Below are positions 60,015 to 64,000 of a DNA stretch of 64,000 bases, piece by piece. Both the position numbers and the translations under genes were made by a program. The DNA is from Pleodorina starrii (taxonomy: Eukaryota > Chlorophyta > Chlorophyceae > Chlamydomonadales > Volvocaceae), in NCBI GenBank assembly GCA_030267565.1, contig BRXU01000016.1, positions 932,501 to 996,500 on the forward strand. Reading direction: 5' to 3'. Position 1 is the first letter of the stretch. Each line of letters starts with the position of its first letter. The notes under the pieces were generated by a model that searched no databases, was not told the origin of the DNA, and saw only the letters and a list, made by a program, of their open reading frames with translations.

Positions 60015-63000
60015 ATGGCGTCGTTCAGCATTCCGCGAAAGCTTCGGGACTTGGAGCGGGAACGGGACGATGAGCTCTACCCTGCTAATGTTCCGGACTC
60101 CAGCAGCCTCGGTCTAGGCGATGTGGAGGAAGCATATCATGGTAATCTACCGTCAGATGGCGTACCTGCGGAGCACGATGGCGCAGAGCAATGGGTGTAA
60201 CGCTTTTATCCTCGCGACAGATTGCGCTCCTGCGCTTGCGAGTGCGGCGTTGAGCATCCTTTACCAAGATACCTTTGACGCACTTTACACCATCGTCAGG
60301 TACCTGCATGACAGCAGCTGTACGCGGGACCATGGCCGGCAAGGGTGTTTGCCCTCCCGTCCACAGGCCTGTCAGCTGCGTTTGCCAATCATGCCGTGTC
60401 AATCCCAACTGCAGGAGCTTGGAGCTCCTGGACGTGGGGCATGTGGCAAAACTCTCAGCGACCATGTCTCAAAACCTCAGCGTCCTTGTTACCAGCGGCC
60501 TGGACGAGCTTTCGGCCGAGGGCCGTGACAAGGGCGACCCCGTGGTGACGGCGCATCGCAGCGCGATTCACGCCTACGCGTTCTTCCTCAGCTGCATCCA
60601 CGAGTCCTGCCACGCACGCGCCCTGGACAGCCAGAAGGCGGAGGCAACCGCAAAGGGTGCGCACAAGGGGGCCCATGGCTTTGACGAACACGGAACACGC
60701 AACCTCACGCAACTCCAAACCGCACTCCATTGATAATGCCGCTCTTCGAAGTTCCTGGTTACAGATGCTAGTAGCATAAACCCTAAGCCTCCATACTTTT
60801 TCAAGGATGTGCTTCGGACTGTCGCCACATGAGAAACCCACTTTGCTGTCGTCCAGCTTCCTCTTACAAAGGGCATCCTCTGCCTTGACAGGCGGGGTTC
60901 CGAAGAAGCGCGGTGGGAAGGCCAAGGCCGCAGCCACCGAAGATGCCGGGGACAGCATTGCCGCCGTCTGGCCCGGCGCCGCTGAGCGGATTATGAAGGC
61001 GCTGAGCCGCACGCTGAAGGCCAATCTGGACGACGTTCTGTACCGCACTCCCGTCGACAAGTGCCGCCTGGTGGAGGTTTGCGTCCTCACGGTAGGCTGG
61101 CGGTCGCGACAGCGGGCACCGCAGCGCGTTCATGCTCAACAGACCCCGTTCCCGCGAACTGGTCAAAGCCGGGATTCAAGATGGGTTCTCGAAAAGGTCC
61201 CTCCATCTGGGTTGCATGTCCACCAGACCAACTGCCCACCTACTGCAACCTTACACGAGCGCGTCCGTACTAAAAAGCTCATACGGCACGTGAACACGGA
61301 CACCGGTCCCCCGCATGCGCACAGGCCGCGCGCTGCATGGAGGACAGCTCGATTACCAAGCGGAAGGGCGCGCTGTCGGCATGCATGGAGGTGGTAGCCT
61401 TGTCCACGGCGCGGCACGGCAACGCCAGCGGCTGCCTCGACATCACGGCCGAGGCCGTATTCCGCCTGGTCAAGGAGCACGAACACGGCCCCGATTTCGC
61501 CATCCAATCGGCCGCTCTGTCCGCCAACCAGCACGATAGTCTGCTGTTGGTGAGCTTGCGGCGCCCTGGCGCTATCCGGCGCACCGGGGAAGGCATCGTG
61601 GCGGGTGCAGGGCGAAGGATAGCGTGGCCTGGACAGATGGTGCCGCTTGCTCGCGATTGGAGTCCCACTACGAATCGTGATGCATTGAATTGAAGGGTTC
61701 ACGTTTCTTATCACACAGTATACTATTACAGCCGAAGCCCGACGTCCGCGCCCGGGAAGTGCACCATTGCGGAGTCGGACGGCTGCCGGCCCTTGCTCCC
61801 CTGAACCCAACCCGCCCACCTTCCCCTTGCGCGCGTGGCCTTCAGGGCAAGGCACTGGTTACCAAATTCTGCGAGCTAGAGCCCGAGGAATACGACGAAA
61901 TTGCAGGGCGCGACACCAAGCCGGTTAAGCGGGCGGCGGAGATGCTAAGCGGCATGGCCGTCAACATGCCAACCATCCTGCACAGCGGCATCAGCCAGCT
62001 GATGCCCTACTTTGGTTGCAAGTAGGTCACACAAGATAGGTGAAACTGATTAGGTGTTGGGGCTCTCGGCTCGTTGGGTTCTGCCCTAGCCGGTATCTTC
62101 ACTTTAGAATCTGGGTCCCACCGCAACCCTCACGGCTACGTCGTGCCATCCGTGAACGCCGCGGCGGGCATTTGCAGGACGGCCGTCACCATCCGGAGCA
62201 ACCTGGTGGAGTGTTTGGGGCACTTGATGGAGTGGTACATGGCGCGCGGCATGGATGAGAAGGGCAGTAGGCAGCTGCAGATCAGCCGCCAGAACGTCGT
62301 TCAGGCCCTGGTGTCTCGGGTTAACGACATGGCCGCGCTCGTCAGGTGAGGAGACGGCTGTGTGTGCGTCTGCTTCTTGGGAGGGCACCGCATCTTTTGT
62401 GTGCGACGCTGTTCGTTCTTACCCGCGGCATACTCCGCCCTGTTTGACCGTTTCCCAAGCAAACGCTTCGTCCTGCAAGCTCCCCACCGAATGGCAGGGT
62501 CTGTCGGCCTCGCCTTGTCTCTAATGGCACGAGTGTCGACCGCCTTGCTAACGCTCGCGCCGGAGTCAGCTAGCGCCCCGACGACACAGCCCTGCAAGAG
62601 CCCGCTTACCGGCCTGGCGCCCGCTCGCTCACATGACACGTAGAAAGGCGGCGCTGAACAACATTGAGCGCTTGGCCTCTATTAAATGCTGGCCGCTCGA
62701 GTACACTGTGGTGGCGGCTAAGGTGGCGGTGGCTCGGCTGGACGATGGGTCGCTAGCTGCTGGCGCCGCGCTTAGCCTGCTGTGCACGCTAGCGCTCGCC
62801 ACGCCCACGGAGAAGCTCAACGACGAGTTCCTGGAGAAAACCCGGAAGCACTACGAGGAGCAGCTCAAGGTGGCTTGGCAGAACACTGTCGGCGCTGTAT
62901 GCTGCGTTTCGCCCTTCCGGGTCCTGCAAAGTTGACTACCTACACGCGCTCCGCAAAGGAGACCGCGCCCATCTGCGGCGGGGTTTTAGAAGCTCGAGTC

Positions 63001-64000
63001 ACTCTTTCACTCAGTTTCTCCCTGTATCTTGCAGGGCATGAAGCCGGACGTCGTGGACGAGGGGGCGGACGGCGATGGGCAGGATGCCGGGCCGCAGTGG
63101 GAAGTGGGTGCCCTGGGCGAGGAACAAGCCGGCCAGCAGCAGCAGCAACCAGACGGGGGCGAGAGGTTGATGCCAGCCACCGAGGCCGGCATCGTCCAGC
63201 CAACCCAGCTCGATGACGCCGCAGGTGCGGAACCGCTCAAACCAGTTATGGGGCGCAGGGCTCGCAGTAAACAAGGCAGTCTTTGCTAGCCGGGGTTGGG
63301 GGCTGGTCATGTGCCGGCTCCTCGTGCACGCGGAAATCTTAACCGTTCATATCCCTGCCGGCTTTTGCGGACGCCACGGCACCCATGCGCAACTTGTAAG
63401 GTAGGGCATACCGTATGGACTTCGGTAATTGTGCCGGACTGCCGGTTGTTCGGTAGTGCACGCTTACCGTGTTGACCCCTGGACGTATGAAGGCGCCAAT
63501 CAGAACGCACCGCCGGTATTTCGCCTTACATACTTCCAGTCGCTCCGACGCAAGCGGCCGGGCAAGCAAACGACGGTGGCGGTGGCGGCGCTGGTAGTGG
63601 GATGACGTACTCCCAGTTGCGGCTCTTTGTGGCGTCGCTCAAGGAGCTGCTGGAGCTGTCACGGACGCTGGCGGCGGCGCTTCCCGAGGTGGAGGCGCTG
63701 CTGGCCTCGGACAGCGCCGACGTCGCCGAGAAGGCCATCCAGTTGCTGACGCTCTGCAGCCAGGTGCGGCGTGCGTCCAGCGAGCGGGCGGGCGGGCGGC
63801 GAATAAGCGGCCCGAACAAGAAAAACGGTGTCAGCAATGCCTTCTAATCCTGGCAGCAGGGCGTTGATGGCGGCGGCGGCGGCCCTCGCCAATCATTCGT
63901 AGCCAGCACGCTGGCCACGCCTGGCAACACCGTGCCGGCAATGTGCAGTGTTGTAGTGATTCTGGAATGTATTTAACAAACTCCATACGTGTGGTGATTG
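60015..64000 (+). CDS. CAPD2: Condensin I non-SMC subunit CAP-D2 (N-terminal half; continues beyond window)
   Basis: Ten exons, 60015-60141, 60221-60299, 60415-60656, 60892-61091, 61325-61549, 61846-62021, 62178-62345, 62644-62869, 63035-63224 and 63540-63763, give 619 in-frame residues. Signature stretches are FSIPRKLRDLERERDDELY (start), EAYHDCAPALASAALS, HRSAIHAYAFFLS, RIMKALSRTLKANLDDV, AAEMLSGMAVNMPTILHSG, QLMPYFGCKTAVTIRSNLVE (equivalent of the PHFGGESYKIRNALV region), VAVARLDDGSLAAGAALSLL and the later LPEVEALLASDSADVAEKA, all in the order known for CAP-D2 HEAT repeats. The protein binds SMC2/SMC4 through the kleisin and loads condensin on mitotic chromosomes. Full-length relatives are about twice this length, so the 3' half lies past 64000. 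Confidence 0.88.

Overview
The window reads as nuclear DNA of a volvocine-type green alga (Chlorophyceae, Chlamydomonas/Volvox relatives). It is GC-rich with dense short introns and long Ala/Gly/Pro low-complexity coding stretches. It carries a plastid-type pyruvate dehydrogenase E2 (DLA2-like), an algal/plant ABC1 kinase and the ciliary protein CFAP77, a combination expected of a flagellated alga. I cannot name the species. All gene models were built by hand from reading frames and GT-AG (twice GC-AG) junctions; exon phases close in every model.

Layout, left to right. (1) 7487 to <1, minus: ABC1-family atypical kinase, 3' end outside the window, with a 12-bp microexon. (2) 7898-12111: a 4.2-kb block of tandem C/G-rich minisatellite framed by imperfect terminal inverted repeats. 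(3) 15357-13171, minus: small multi-pass membrane protein, not recognised. (4) 26221-17244, minus: 12-exon, 1873-residue coiled-coil protein of low complexity. (5) 27021-28004, plus: SF3B6/p14 splicing factor. (6) 33956-30138, minus: plastid dihydrolipoamide acetyltransferase. (7) 34295-38013, plus: Methyltransf_FA-like + BACK-like + discoidin-like protein. (8) 47142-40040, minus: four-BRCT protein with a huge disordered middle. (9) 50593-48767, minus: CFAP77. (10) 59536-52833, minus: voltage-gated K+ channel with a coiled-coil tail. (11) 60015 to >64000, plus: condensin I subunit CAP-D2, truncated by the window edge.

The genes do not form a pathway; this is an ordinary eukaryotic gene neighbourhood. 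Head-to-head pairs are coiled-coil/SF3B6, DLA2/BACK protein and Kv channel/CAP-D2. Functions span plastid metabolism (ABC1K, DLA2), RNA splicing (SF3B6), chromosome maintenance (BRCT protein, CAP-D2) and cilium/excitability (CFAP77, Kv channel).

The most unusual material is non-coding or structural: the inverted-repeat-bounded minisatellite; a short motif around ACCGCAGCG recurring inside at least seven introns of four genes; the microexon that encodes the ABC1K catalytic core; and two GC-AG introns whose use is forced by reading frame. I found no CRISPR array, tRNA, rRNA or intact autonomous transposon.
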